6,339 nucleotides of DNA. It comes from Flavipsychrobacter stenotrophus (lineage in GTDB: Bacteria > Bacteroidota > Bacteroidia > Chitinophagales > Chitinophagaceae). Shown here one piece after another: positions 1 through 6,280 of the stretch; the stretch's first letter is position 1, and the number at the start of each line of letters is the position of its first letter. The position numbers and the translations under genes are program-made. The DNA lies in NCBI GenBank assembly GCA_947372365.1, contig CANBTK010000124.1:1-6339 (forward strand), given 5' to 3'. Under the pieces are notes generated by a model. That model was not told the DNA's origin. It ran no database searches and saw only the letters and a list, made by a program, of their open reading frames with translations.

Positions 1-2538
1 TATTGCAGCACACTGCTATTCGACTATTGGTTTATGGGTACTGCCGCAAGCCTGGCCATTGAAATAACAGCCAGGGACAATGACTTGTCCTATAGAATGG
101 ATAGCACCCAAACGATTTATATAAAAACAAAGCACTTTCACAAAATAAAAAAGCCATTGCGCATTATTGCCCCCAAAATAGAAGCGGATACCAGCAAGCC
201 GTTGCACAGCGGCATTGCCGGGCGTGTCGTGGACGATTCAACCAACGAAGCACTACCCGGTGTTTACATTTCTATTAAAGGCACTTTTATAGGGGCCGCA
301 ACAGACAGCAATGGCCTCTATGCTTTAGATGGCTTAATTGCAGATACCTGCACCCTCCTGGTATCATACCTTGGGTATGAAGCGACTGAAATTAACGTAG
401 GGGCCGCAACTGACAGGAATGCGCTGATTATTGGATTGCACCAGGTACAGCATGAACTCAGCGAGGCTGTTATCACCGCCAACCGAAAAGACATCATGAA
501 CCTTTCGGCCAACACTATAAGTACCATAAAACTAACACCGGAGAAACTATCGGAAATTCCCAATGTGGGCGAGAAGGATATCATGCGCACCTTTCAGCTA
601 ATGCCCGGAATAAGCGCAGCCAATGAATCATCATCTGGCTTATATGTGCGGGGAGGGACGCCTGATCAAAACCTGATTTTATACGATGGCTTTACGGTTT
701 ACCAGGTGGACCACCTTTATGGGTTCTTCAGTGCATTTAATTCTAACGCCGTGAAGGAGGTGGCGCTCTACAAAGGTGGTTTCGAAGCTAAGTATGGCGG
801 GCGGCTTTCCAGCGTCGCAGAAATGGCGGGAAAGGAAGGAAGCACAAAGCAATTTAACCTCGGTGGCGAATTGAGTTTACTGAGCGCCAACCTGTTTACC
901 GAAATACCTATTACCGAGAACCTATCCCTTGTTGCGGCTGGCAGGCGCTCCTGGAACGGCCCGATTTACAATTGGATATTTAACTCGTTTAACAAAAGTT
1001 CGGGCACATCGAATAAAGCACCACAAACGGGGCCGGGAGGCTCCGATGGCGTAACTAAAGCCAAGTCCTATTTTTACGACATCAATACCCGCCTTACATT
1101 TAAACCCACCAAAAAAGATGTATTCACATACAGCCTCTTTGTTGGGTCTGACAACCTCAATAACAGCTTTGAGGTAAACACGCCGTCATTCCTTGCCAAT
1201 ATGGGCATCTCGCTAAATTTCGGAACTACAGATGCCACCATCTATGGCAACACTGGCATGAGTAGTGGCTGGCAACGGAAGTGGTCGGAAAAACTGCGCA
1301 GCAATACGGTGCTCAGTTATTCCAATTATCATAGCGACCGCGACCGGGAAACAACAGGCAGTTTCGGCCGGCCAGGCGACACAACATCAACTAAAACCGG
1401 CATCTTTGAACATAACGACCTGAAAGACGTTTCAATCAGGTCTGACTTTGAACAAACCCTCGCTAAATGGAACCATCTGGGTTTTGGGGTGTTTGGCACT
1501 CAATATGATATCAAGTATACCTATTCCCAAAACGATACCGCCTTGCTCCTGAATAATCATAATACCAGCCTGCTTGCGGGCACCTATATACAAGACCAGG
1601 TGATACTGTTTAAAAATAAGGTAACCCTGACACCCGGAATACGGCTGAGTTATTTCGGCACCACTCAAAAAAGCTATTGGGAACCACGGCTAGCCCTGAA
1701 CTACAATATCACAAATCGGATTGCCTTCAAGGCTGCGTATGGCAAATACTATCAGTTTGCCAACCGCATAACCAGGGAAGACATATCTGCTGGCAGCAGC
1801 GAATTCTGGGTGCTATCAGATAAAAGCACAGTGCCTGTAAGTAGCGCATTGCATTACATTGCCGGGCTTAGCTATGAAAGCAAGGGCTATATATTTGGCG
1901 TAGAAGGATATTACAAAACACTGAGCGATATTACCCAATATACGGAGCGGTTTACCGCGAACACAACTGGCATTAGTTACAACCAGAACTTCTACACAGG
2001 TAGCGGCACCGCGCGGGGTATAGAGTTTATGGCGCAAAAGAAAATCGGCAAATTAACTGGTTGGGTAAGCTACACCCTTGGCCAGGCCTTGAACCACTTT
2101 GACGTATTCTCCAGCAAGGATTTTGCTGCCGACCAGGACGTGCGGCATGAGTTTAAAATTGTGGCCATGTACAAAATGAAACGCTGGGACTTTGCTGCCA
2201 CATGGATATACGCCAGCGGCAAACCGTACACCGCCCCGGGTGGCAGCTATAGTGTAACCTTGCTTGATGGCACCACCGTAAATTATGTTACGGTAACATC
2301 AAAAAACACGCTCAGGCTACCAGATTACCATAGAATGGATGTATCAGTGAATTACCATTTTTATAATGAAGCCAAAAAGGATGTCGGCTACATCGGGCTT
2401 TCGTTGTTTAATGTTTATGCCCGCGAGAATGTCTGGTATAAAGAGTTTACAGTTGCTGACAGCCACACGGTGGAAACAAATGTCAACTACCTGAGTTTTA
2501 CCCCTAACCTCACGTTATCAATAAAATTAAACCAATGA
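1..2538 (+). CDS. TonB-dependent outer-membrane receptor (5' partial) with STN-like, carboxypeptidase-regulatory-like, plug and barrel regions
   Basis: The reading frame is open from base 1 with no start before the internal ATG at 34, and the residues ahead of that ATG continue a domain, so the gene begins outside the window. Numbering from that Met: residues 1-31 (ending LSYRMDSTQTIYIKT) resemble the end of an STN (secretin/TonB short N-terminal) domain. Residues 58-137 form a CarboxypepD_reg-like beta-sandwich (GIAGRVVDDSTNEALPGVYI, later SYLGYEATEI). ELSEAVITAN (141-150) sits where a TonB box is expected. Residues 165-265 are the plug (LMPGISAANESSSGLYVRGG, ILYDGF, ALYKGGFEAKYGGRLSS). The rest is a beta-barrel ending in LTLSIKLNQ. 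A Gly/Ser/Lys-rich stretch at about 318-345 is probably a loop. The family moves large or scarce ligands across the outer membrane using TonB/ExbBD energy; the substrate cannot be read from sequence. The next gene overlaps the stop by 4 bases, suggesting translational coupling. Confidence 0.93.
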   Translation, partial: YCSTLLFDYWFMGTAASLAIEITARDNDLSYRMDSTQTIYIKTKHFHKIKKPLRIIAPKIEADTSKPLHSGIAGRVVDDSTNEALPGVYISIKGTFIGAATDSNGLYALDGLIADTCTLLVSYLGYEATEINVGAATDRNALIIGLHQVQHELSEAVITANRKDIMNLSANTISTIKLTPEKLSEIPNVGEKDIMRTFQLMPGISAANESSSGLYVRGGTPDQNLILYDGFTVYQVDHLYGFFSAFNSNAVKEVALYKGGFEAKYGGRLSSVAEMAGKEGSTKQFNLGGELSLLSANLFTEIPITENLSLVAAGRRSWNGPIYNWIFNSFNKSSGTSNKAPQTGPGGSDGVTKAKSYFYDINTRLTFKPTKKDVFTYSLFVGSDNLNNSFEVNTPSFLANMGISLNFGTTDATIYGNTGMSSGWQRKWSEKLRSNTVLSYSNYHSDRDRETTGSFGRPGDTTSTKTGIFEHNDLKDVSIRSDFEQTLAKWNHLGFGVFGTQYDIKYTYSQNDTALLLNNHNTSLLAGTYIQDQVILFKNKVTLTPGIRLSYFGTTQKSYWEPRLALNYNITNRIAFKAAYGKYYQFANRITREDISAGSSEFWVLSDKSTVPVSSALHYIAGLSYESKGYIFGVEGYYKTLSDITQYTERFTANTTGISYNQNFYTGSGTARGIEFMAQKKIGKLTGWVSYTLGQALNHFDVFSSKDFAADQDVRHEFKIVAMYKMKRWDFAATWIYASGKPYTAPGGSYSVTLLDGTTVNYVTVTSKNTLRLPDYHRMDVSVNYHFYNEAKKDVGYIGLSLFNVYARENVWYKEFTVADSHTVETNVNYLSFTPNLTLSIKLNQ

Positions 2539-3341
2539 TTTATAGAGCACTAATACTGATAACACTACCCGTTATCATTTGGTCTTGCAAGAAAGAACAG
2601 TCGCTGCCAGAATATAATACAGACCCCGTTGTTACGGCCTACCTATCCCCCGGCAAAGCGCTCACCCTGCAATTGCAGCACCAGCAATCAACATCGTCGC
2701 AAACGTTTTCCAGCCCAAGCCTCGATTCGCTCGATGTAACTATTGCGGCAAATGATACCGTTTATCACCTTACTGCAGCAGGAACTGGCAGCTACACGGA
2801 TTCAGCTTTAATTGTAAAGCCGGGAGTAAAATACAACCTTAGCTTTACGTACAATGGAAAGCAGGTCACAGCATCAACTGTCGTGCCGTCAAAGCCCGAT
2901 AGTTTCACTACTTCCGAAACCGAAATTTCGTTCTCGCAGATTACAAGTTCAACCACCACCTTTCCCCCGGCCGGACAGTTAGAACCTGTAACCCTTAGCT
3001 GGAAAAATAGTGATGGGTCCTATTACCTTACGGTTGTGGAAAATTTGGCAACAACGCTGGTACGAACGGACCTCACAGTTGATTCGACTGACACTACCCT
3101 GGTTTTCCGGAATAGGCCGGTACAAACGTCAAGTGATGAATTGAATACCCGTGCTTTCAAGTATTTTGGGAAGCATCGTATAGTTTTGTTTCATATTAAC
3201 CCCGATTACGCATCTTTGTACAACAAAAGCAACAATAGCTCGCAGAATCTTTCCACTCCTTCTACTGGCATTACCAATGGTGTAGGCATTTTTACTGGAG
3301 TAAATTCGGATACATTATTCCTTCAAGTAACCAAGAAGTAA
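2535..3341 (+). CDS. DUF4249 family lipoprotein, partner of the TonB-dependent receptor
   Basis: This 268-residue protein starts with a lipoprotein signal: a hydrophobic segment (residues 4-16) and a lipobox IWSC with Cys18 as the lipidation site, followed by KKEQ. The mature part is rich in Ser/Thr and predicted beta strands. Features typical of DUF4249 are VVTAYLSPGKALTLQLQ (32-48), the strand-turn block YTDSALIVKPGVKYNLSFTY (87-106) followed by VTASTVVPSKPD, NPDYASLYN (222-230), and a closing GVGIFTGVNSDTLFL (249-263). The length is at or slightly below what I expect for the family, and both ends look intact. In Bacteroidota, DUF4249 genes commonly follow a TonB-dependent receptor of this architecture, so the protein probably sits at the outer membrane as an accessory to that receptor; its biochemical role is unknown. 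The ATG lies inside the receptor's last codons (ATGA overlap), which favours this start. Confidence 0.88.
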   Translation: MIYRALILITLPVIIWSCKKEQSLPEYNTDPVVTAYLSPGKALTLQLQHQQSTSSQTFSSPSLDSLDVTIAANDTVYHLTAAGTGSYTDSALIVKPGVKYNLSFTYNGKQVTASTVVPSKPDSFTTSETEISFSQITSSTTTFPPAGQLEPVTLSWKNSDGSYYLTVVENLATTLVRTDLTVDSTDTTLVFRNRPVQTSSDELNTRAFKYFGKHRIVLFHINPDYASLYNKSNNSSQNLSTPSTGITNGVGIFTGVNSDTLFLQVTKK

Positions 3342-3354
3342 CCTAACTCGTGGT

Positions 3355-4518
3355 ATGGCACAGACTTTGAAAATACGCAATAAAAAATGGATAATCCCGG
3401 CCGCACACCTGTTGGGTTGGCTCCTGTTTTTTTCAATACCTTTTTTTTCACATAACGATCATCGTAATGACTTCAGGCACTTCCCCGGACAGCCTGAGTT
3501 TATACATGGCTCTGATGGCTACTCTCGGCCTGCCCCAGCCGGGTCCATACATCCGGCTCCAATTGAAATGAACGGGCAATTTCCTCTGCCAGCACCTATG
3601 CCGGGCCGGGACGCTATGCTATATTTTGAATTGGTGGTGAACTGCTTGATGGTAGCTATTTTTTACCTGAACATTATTATTGCCGCACCATTTTTTGTTA
3701 CCAAAAAGAGGTATGCACTGTATATAGCCATCCAACTTCTGGTAGGTTGCGTATTTTATCTGTTAATTAAGCTGACTGCTTCCATAGCCTTGCCATTTAG
3801 CCAAATGCTCCCTGTAGGCATGCACATTTTCAATTATGGCATTATTGTGCTGGTGAGCCTTTGCTATAGCCTGGTTGGCGAAAACCTACGGATAGAACGA
3901 TTACAAAAGGATAAGGAAAATGAAACATTGAGAACCGAATTATTGTTTTTGAGGTGGCAGATAAGCCCACACTTTTTATTCAATGTTCTCAACAATATGG
4001 TTTCACTTGCCCGTACCAGGTCAGAAAAACTGGAAGGTATGTTGCTGAGCCTATCCAGCCTTATGCGCTATATGCTGTATGAGAACGAAGGGGATCACAA
4101 AATCACTATTGAAAGTGAAATGGAGTATTTAAAAAGCTATATTGATCTTCAGAATATTAGGTTTGGGAATGACGTATCGGTAACATCGGAAATGATCATC
4201 TCAGAAAATGCAGGAAACCATCACGTTATCGAACCAATGCTGCTCATTCCATTTATAGAAAATGCATTCAAACATGGTATTGGCTCAATAGAAAACCCGG
4301 TTATCGACATCAGCCTTCACTTCGATAGCAGTATGCTTACAATGACAGTAAAGAATAAATACAGGGAGGTGGCAGCCAGAGAAAAAGACGCCACTAGTGG
4401 CATAGGCCTCACCAATGTAAAGAAACGCTTAAATTTGCTGTATCCTGGCAAGCACTCTCTGTCTATTGCTATAAATAACGGCGGGTATATCAGCACGCTT
4501 GGAATAAACCTTTCATGA
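3355..4518 (+). CDS. Membrane sensor histidine kinase, LytS-type (His_kinase PF06580 family)
   Basis: The 387-residue kinase is predicted to autophosphorylate on histidine and pass phosphate to the regulator encoded next. Four hydrophobic segments are visible at about 13-32, 89-114, 120-146 and 155-175. Between the first two is a polar stretch (33-88) with five His and ten Pro, probably outside the inner membrane. A charged linker helix (about 176-197) leads to the phosphoacceptor motif LRWQISPHFLFN, with His206. The following helices include LSSLMRYMLY (232-242). The ATPase part has the N-box PFIENAFKHG (299-308, Asn303) and a glycine box SGIGLTNVKKRL (348-359). This is the compact HATPase of the LytS/YehU group, and I see no separate sensor domain. 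The gene begins 13 bases after the DUF4249 stop without a clear Shine-Dalgarno sequence, which is normal for Bacteroidota. The signal it detects is unknown. Confidence 0.93.
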   Translation: MAQTLKIRNKKWIIPAAHLLGWLLFFSIPFFSHNDHRNDFRHFPGQPEFIHGSDGYSRPAPAGSIHPAPIEMNGQFPLPAPMPGRDAMLYFELVVNCLMVAIFYLNIIIAAPFFVTKKRYALYIAIQLLVGCVFYLLIKLTASIALPFSQMLPVGMHIFNYGIIVLVSLCYSLVGENLRIERLQKDKENETLRTELLFLRWQISPHFLFNVLNNMVSLARTRSEKLEGMLLSLSSLMRYMLYENEGDHKITIESEMEYLKSYIDLQNIRFGNDVSVTSEMIISENAGNHHVIEPMLLIPFIENAFKHGIGSIENPVIDISLHFDSSMLTMTVKNKYREVAAREKDATSGIGLTNVKKRLNLLYPGKHSLSIAINNGGYISTLGINLS

Positions 4519-4519
4519 T

Positions 4520-5215
4520 ATGAACTGTATTATAGTAGATGATGAACCCCTTGCGCTTGATTTGCTGGAGGATTATATCAGTAAGGTACCTTTCTTAAAG
4601 TTGATAGCGCGTTGCACAAATGCTATTGACGCAATAGAAGCTATTCAAGCCAACCCAATTGACCTCGTATTTTCCGATATTCAGATGCAGGGCCTTAATG
4701 GTATGCAGCTAATCAAAACCCTGGCTGTAAAACCTATGTTCATAATGGTTACGGCTTATAATACCTATGCACTGGAAGGTTACGAACTGGATGTTGTGGA
4801 CTATTTACTAAAACCAGCACCCTTTGACCGCTTTGTAAAAGCATGCTATAAAGCCTTGAATAGCTACAATTTGCGGCAAAAGGAGCCCGAAGCACCAGAT
4901 CACGTTTTTTTTCATGCTGACTATAGCCTTGTTAAGGTTATGCTGGATGAGGTTTCATATATTGAAGCCATAAAAGACTACGTCAAAATTCACTACACCA
5001 ACGGGAAACGGCCATTCCTCGTTCGGCACAGTATGAAGGGTATTGAGGATGTGTTTCCTCAGTCAAGGTTCTTAAGGATACATAAATCTTATATCGTAAA
5101 TACTGCCTGTATTTCGGCCGTCCGGAAAAACAGCGTATTCATTAACGACTTTGAACTGCCCGTAAGCGAACAATACAAAGACATTATTTCACAAATAACC
5201 AATAAGAAGATTTAG
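4520..5215 (+). CDS. LytTR-family response regulator transcription factor
   Basis: The 231-residue protein is a two-domain regulator. The receiver (about 1-118) has the acidic pair Asp7-Asp8 in IIVDDEPLAL, the phosphoacceptor Asp53 in LVFSDIQM, the switch Thr78 in IMVTAYN, and Lys98 in DYLLKPAPF, so all expected receiver residues are present. A short linker rich in Glu and Pro (about 119-127) leads to a LytTR DNA-binding domain (about 128-228), recognised by VSYIEAIKDYVKIHY (145-159), LVRHSMKGIEDVFP (167-180) and FLRIHKSYIVN (184-194). LytTR proteins bind short direct repeats ahead of target promoters. The start ATG lies 1 base after the kinase stop; the ATG at 4515 hits a stop after two codons, so 4520 is the start. 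The adjacent kinase is almost certainly its partner. A likely target is its own operon, including the receptor gene, which is inference. Confidence 0.95.
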   Translation: MNCIIVDDEPLALDLLEDYISKVPFLKLIARCTNAIDAIEAIQANPIDLVFSDIQMQGLNGMQLIKTLAVKPMFIMVTAYNTYALEGYELDVVDYLLKPAPFDRFVKACYKALNSYNLRQKEPEAPDHVFFHADYSLVKVMLDEVSYIEAIKDYVKIHYTNGKRPFLVRHSMKGIEDVFPQSRFLRIHKSYIVNTACISAVRKNSVFINDFELPVSEQYKDIISQITNKKI

Positions 5216-5466
5216 CTGGGTGATCCCGCAAAGCTTACCAAATGTTCTTAGGGCAGGCGTAAATATTTTCGCGTTTGTATCTGTTGCCTAATATGAAACC
5301 ATAAGCCCTTAGTGCAGAATTCGTATAGTCATAAGAATACCCAATATTGCAAAAAACGTTTGCTACAAACATGGCACACCCTAACGGGGTGCTACCTAAA
5401 ACGATGCACAACATGGGGAAGGGCTAGAGTTAAAAACAGCATCTTGCAATGCAGCATCTCCCGCCC
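5216..5466. other. Intergenic region between convergent genes, no gene seen
   Basis: This stretch separates the regulator gene from the convergent minus-strand gene. I see no open frame of note. It holds one short hairpin (5374-5392) in a REP-like context and a direct repeat CAGCATCT (5437-5444 and 5452-5459). The palindrome CTTAGCTAAG (5466-5475) starts at its last base and runs over the end of the minus-strand gene. None of these is followed by a convincing T-tract, so I cannot place a Rho-independent terminator for either gene. Confidence 0.6.
5361..5396. repeat. Possible REP-like palindromic element
   Basis: TGCTACAAACATG leads into an imperfect hairpin: GCACACCC (5374-5381), loop TAAC, then GGGGTGC (5386-5392). 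The stem is GCAC/GTGC plus CCC/GGG with one bulged A. A 'CTACAAACAT' leader followed by a short C-rich/G-rich hairpin resembles small dispersed palindromes I recall from Bacteroidota intergenic regions. Only one copy lies in the window, so its repetitive nature is inferred. It could also act as a weak transcript-end structure between the convergent genes, but no U-tract follows it on the + strand. Confidence 0.35.
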
Positions 5467-5964
5467 TTAGCTAAGATTATTTTCAGCAACTGCCTTTTTT
5501 AACCGATCTGTCCAAAAAGGAATATTATCAAAATATTCAAGGCAATCTTGTATAGTATTCAACCTATCGAAGATGGGCAGTATAATTTCCTCAAAATCTA
5601 CTTTGAAATCGAAAATAAAATCATTTAACTCAGTTAATGTATCAATGATATAACCAGTATTATTACGAAATCGATTATTTCCTACCCCATTAGGCAAGTA
5701 TGCGCCCTCCCGGGTATAAACCTGTAGATCATGCTCGTTAGGCTTATAATCTGGCTGCTGCTTTCTATCAACAGCAATCCCCATGTTAAAACAGAACTGA
5801 ACACATTCTTTTGAATTCCATGAAAAGTTCTGAAGGCTGATAATGATAAAAAAATCTGTTCTCCTCAGCCACCACCTCTGTCGGTAATTTTTATATCCAT
5901 GGCTTTTCAGCATGGGTTTCAAATAGCCCTTAATGAACTCCAGTTGTTTTTCTTTTGCATTCAT
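5467..5964 (-). CDS. DUF4304-like protein of unknown function
   Basis: The 165-residue soluble protein has no signal peptide or membrane segment. The N-terminal helix EKQLEFIKGYLKPMLKSHGYKNYRQRW (5-31) followed by WLRRTDFFIIISLQNFSWN (32-50) and VQFCFNMGIAV (55-65) matches the general DUF4304 pattern: a helix ending in a 'plLk..Gyk' turn, a strand with 'i.lQ.s', and a strand with 'f.iN.gi'. The C-terminal half is acidic and helical (DTLTELNDFIFDFKVDFEEI, 108-127; LNTIQDCLEYF, 135-145). The function of DUF4304 is not known to me and the context does not settle it. The gene converges with the regulator and stands alone. By eye it is AT-richer than the operon opposite it, and a REP-like hairpin and a repeat array lie on either side, so insertion into this spot is possible but unproven. 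The start is the first ATG of ATGAATGCA; a second ATG lies 4 bases further in, in another frame. Confidence 0.75.
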   Translation of the reverse strand: MNAKEKQLEFIKGYLKPMLKSHGYKNYRQRWWLRRTDFFIIISLQNFSWNSKECVQFCFNMGIAVDRKQQPDYKPNEHDLQVYTREGAYLPNGVGNNRFRNNTGYIIDTLTELNDFIFDFKVDFEEIILPIFDRLNTIQDCLEYFDNIPFWTDRLKKAVAENNLS

Positions 5965-5975
5965 AAAAAAGTAAG

Positions 5976-5983
5976 CAAATATA
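5976..5983 (-). promoter_or_regulatory. Candidate Bacteroidota -7 box for the DUF4304-like gene
   Basis: Read on the minus strand the bases are TATATTTG, a full match to the TAnnTTTG consensus used by the Bacteroidota primary sigma factor. The box lies 11 bases ahead of the ATG, so the transcript would have a leader of only a few bases. I see no good TTTG-type -33 box at the expected distance upstream (the sequence there is around ACATTAGG), which lowers confidence. The octamer could also occur by chance in AT-rich DNA. Confidence 0.33.
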
Positions 5984-6029
5984 AAGAGAGAACACCTAAT
6001 GTATTGTAATCTCGCATGTCCATCCTACC

Positions 6030-6057
6030 GTAGAGACGCAATATTTTGCGTCTCCAC
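6030..6057. repeat. Palindrome 1 of array unit 1
   Basis: The arms GTAGAGACGCAA (6030-6041) and TTGCGTCTCCAC (6046-6057) pair at 11 of 12 positions, with one A/C mismatch third from the ends, around a TATT centre. It can form a strong hairpin on either strand. It lies about 65 bases upstream of the DUF4304-like gene start. Confidence 0.9.
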
Positions 6058-6099
6058 ATAACATGTGCAATAAAAACGGCTTTCCCCGACCCGCCCGCT

Positions 6100-6127
6100 G
6101 TCAAGACGCAAGATATTGCGTCTCTAC
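6100..6127. repeat. Palindrome 2 of array unit 1, left arm degenerate
   Basis: The core AGACGCAA (6104-6111), loop GATA, TTGCGTCT (6116-6123) pairs perfectly over 8 bases. The right side continues as CTAC like the other copies, while the left side reads GTCA instead of GTAG, so the outer stem is damaged. It is clearly the same palindrome family as 6030-6057. Confidence 0.85.
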
Positions 6128-6183
6128 ATTACTCATTCTATAAAAATAGGTTCTTTTAAAAACAGCCTACGTACCCACCCGTC

Positions 6184-6211
6184 GTAGAGCCGCAATGCAT
6201 TGCGGCTCTAC
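6184..6211. repeat. Perfect 28-base palindrome, first element of array unit 2
   Basis: The left half GTAGAGCCGCAATG is the exact reverse complement of the right half CATTGCGGCTCTAC, with no spacer. Compared with its counterpart at 6030-6057, the seventh stem pair is C:G instead of A:T and the central mismatch is repaired. Confidence 0.95.
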
Positions 6212-6253
6212 ATAACATGTGCAATAAAAACGGTATTACCCTGCCCGCCCGCT

Positions 6254-6280
6254 GTCAAGACCAAGATATTGCGTCTCTAC
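6254..6280. repeat. Palindrome 2 of array unit 2, with one-base deletion
   Basis: This copy matches 6100-6127 but lacks one G in the left arm (AGACCAA instead of AGACGCAA), while the right arm TTGCGTCTCTAC is unchanged. The stem is weakened by a bulge. The deletion explains why unit 2 is 153 and not 154 bases long. Confidence 0.85.

Noticed and set aside
34..36. ATG at 34 as the true start of the receptor
   Set aside because: The frame is open back to base 1, the domain at this point is already in progress, and there is no signal peptide after this ATG.
318..590. Minus-strand open frame inside the receptor gene, and similar ones at 16-207, 1432-1668 and 1816-2037
   Set aside because: They lie wholly within a well-supported receptor coding region and show no recognisable protein features.
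3355..5215. Kinase or regulator lacking key residues
   Set aside because: His206, the N-box Asn303 and the glycine box in the kinase, and Asp7/Asp8, Asp53, Thr78 and Lys98 in the regulator, are all present, so both look functional.
5251..5300. Possible + strand promoter in the intergenic region (TATTTTCG near 5264, later TTTG)
   Set aside because: The -7 match is imperfect, no -33 box lies at a proper distance, and no + strand gene follows.
5349..5363. Possible terminator hairpin GCAAAAAACGTTTGC
   Set aside because: The stem is only about five weak pairs and no T-tract follows on either strand.
5431..5466. Possible remnant of the array unit (shared TAAAAACAGC and a later CCCGCCC)
   Set aside because: The identical stretch is only 10 bases, the rest does not align, and such A-rich words occur often by chance.
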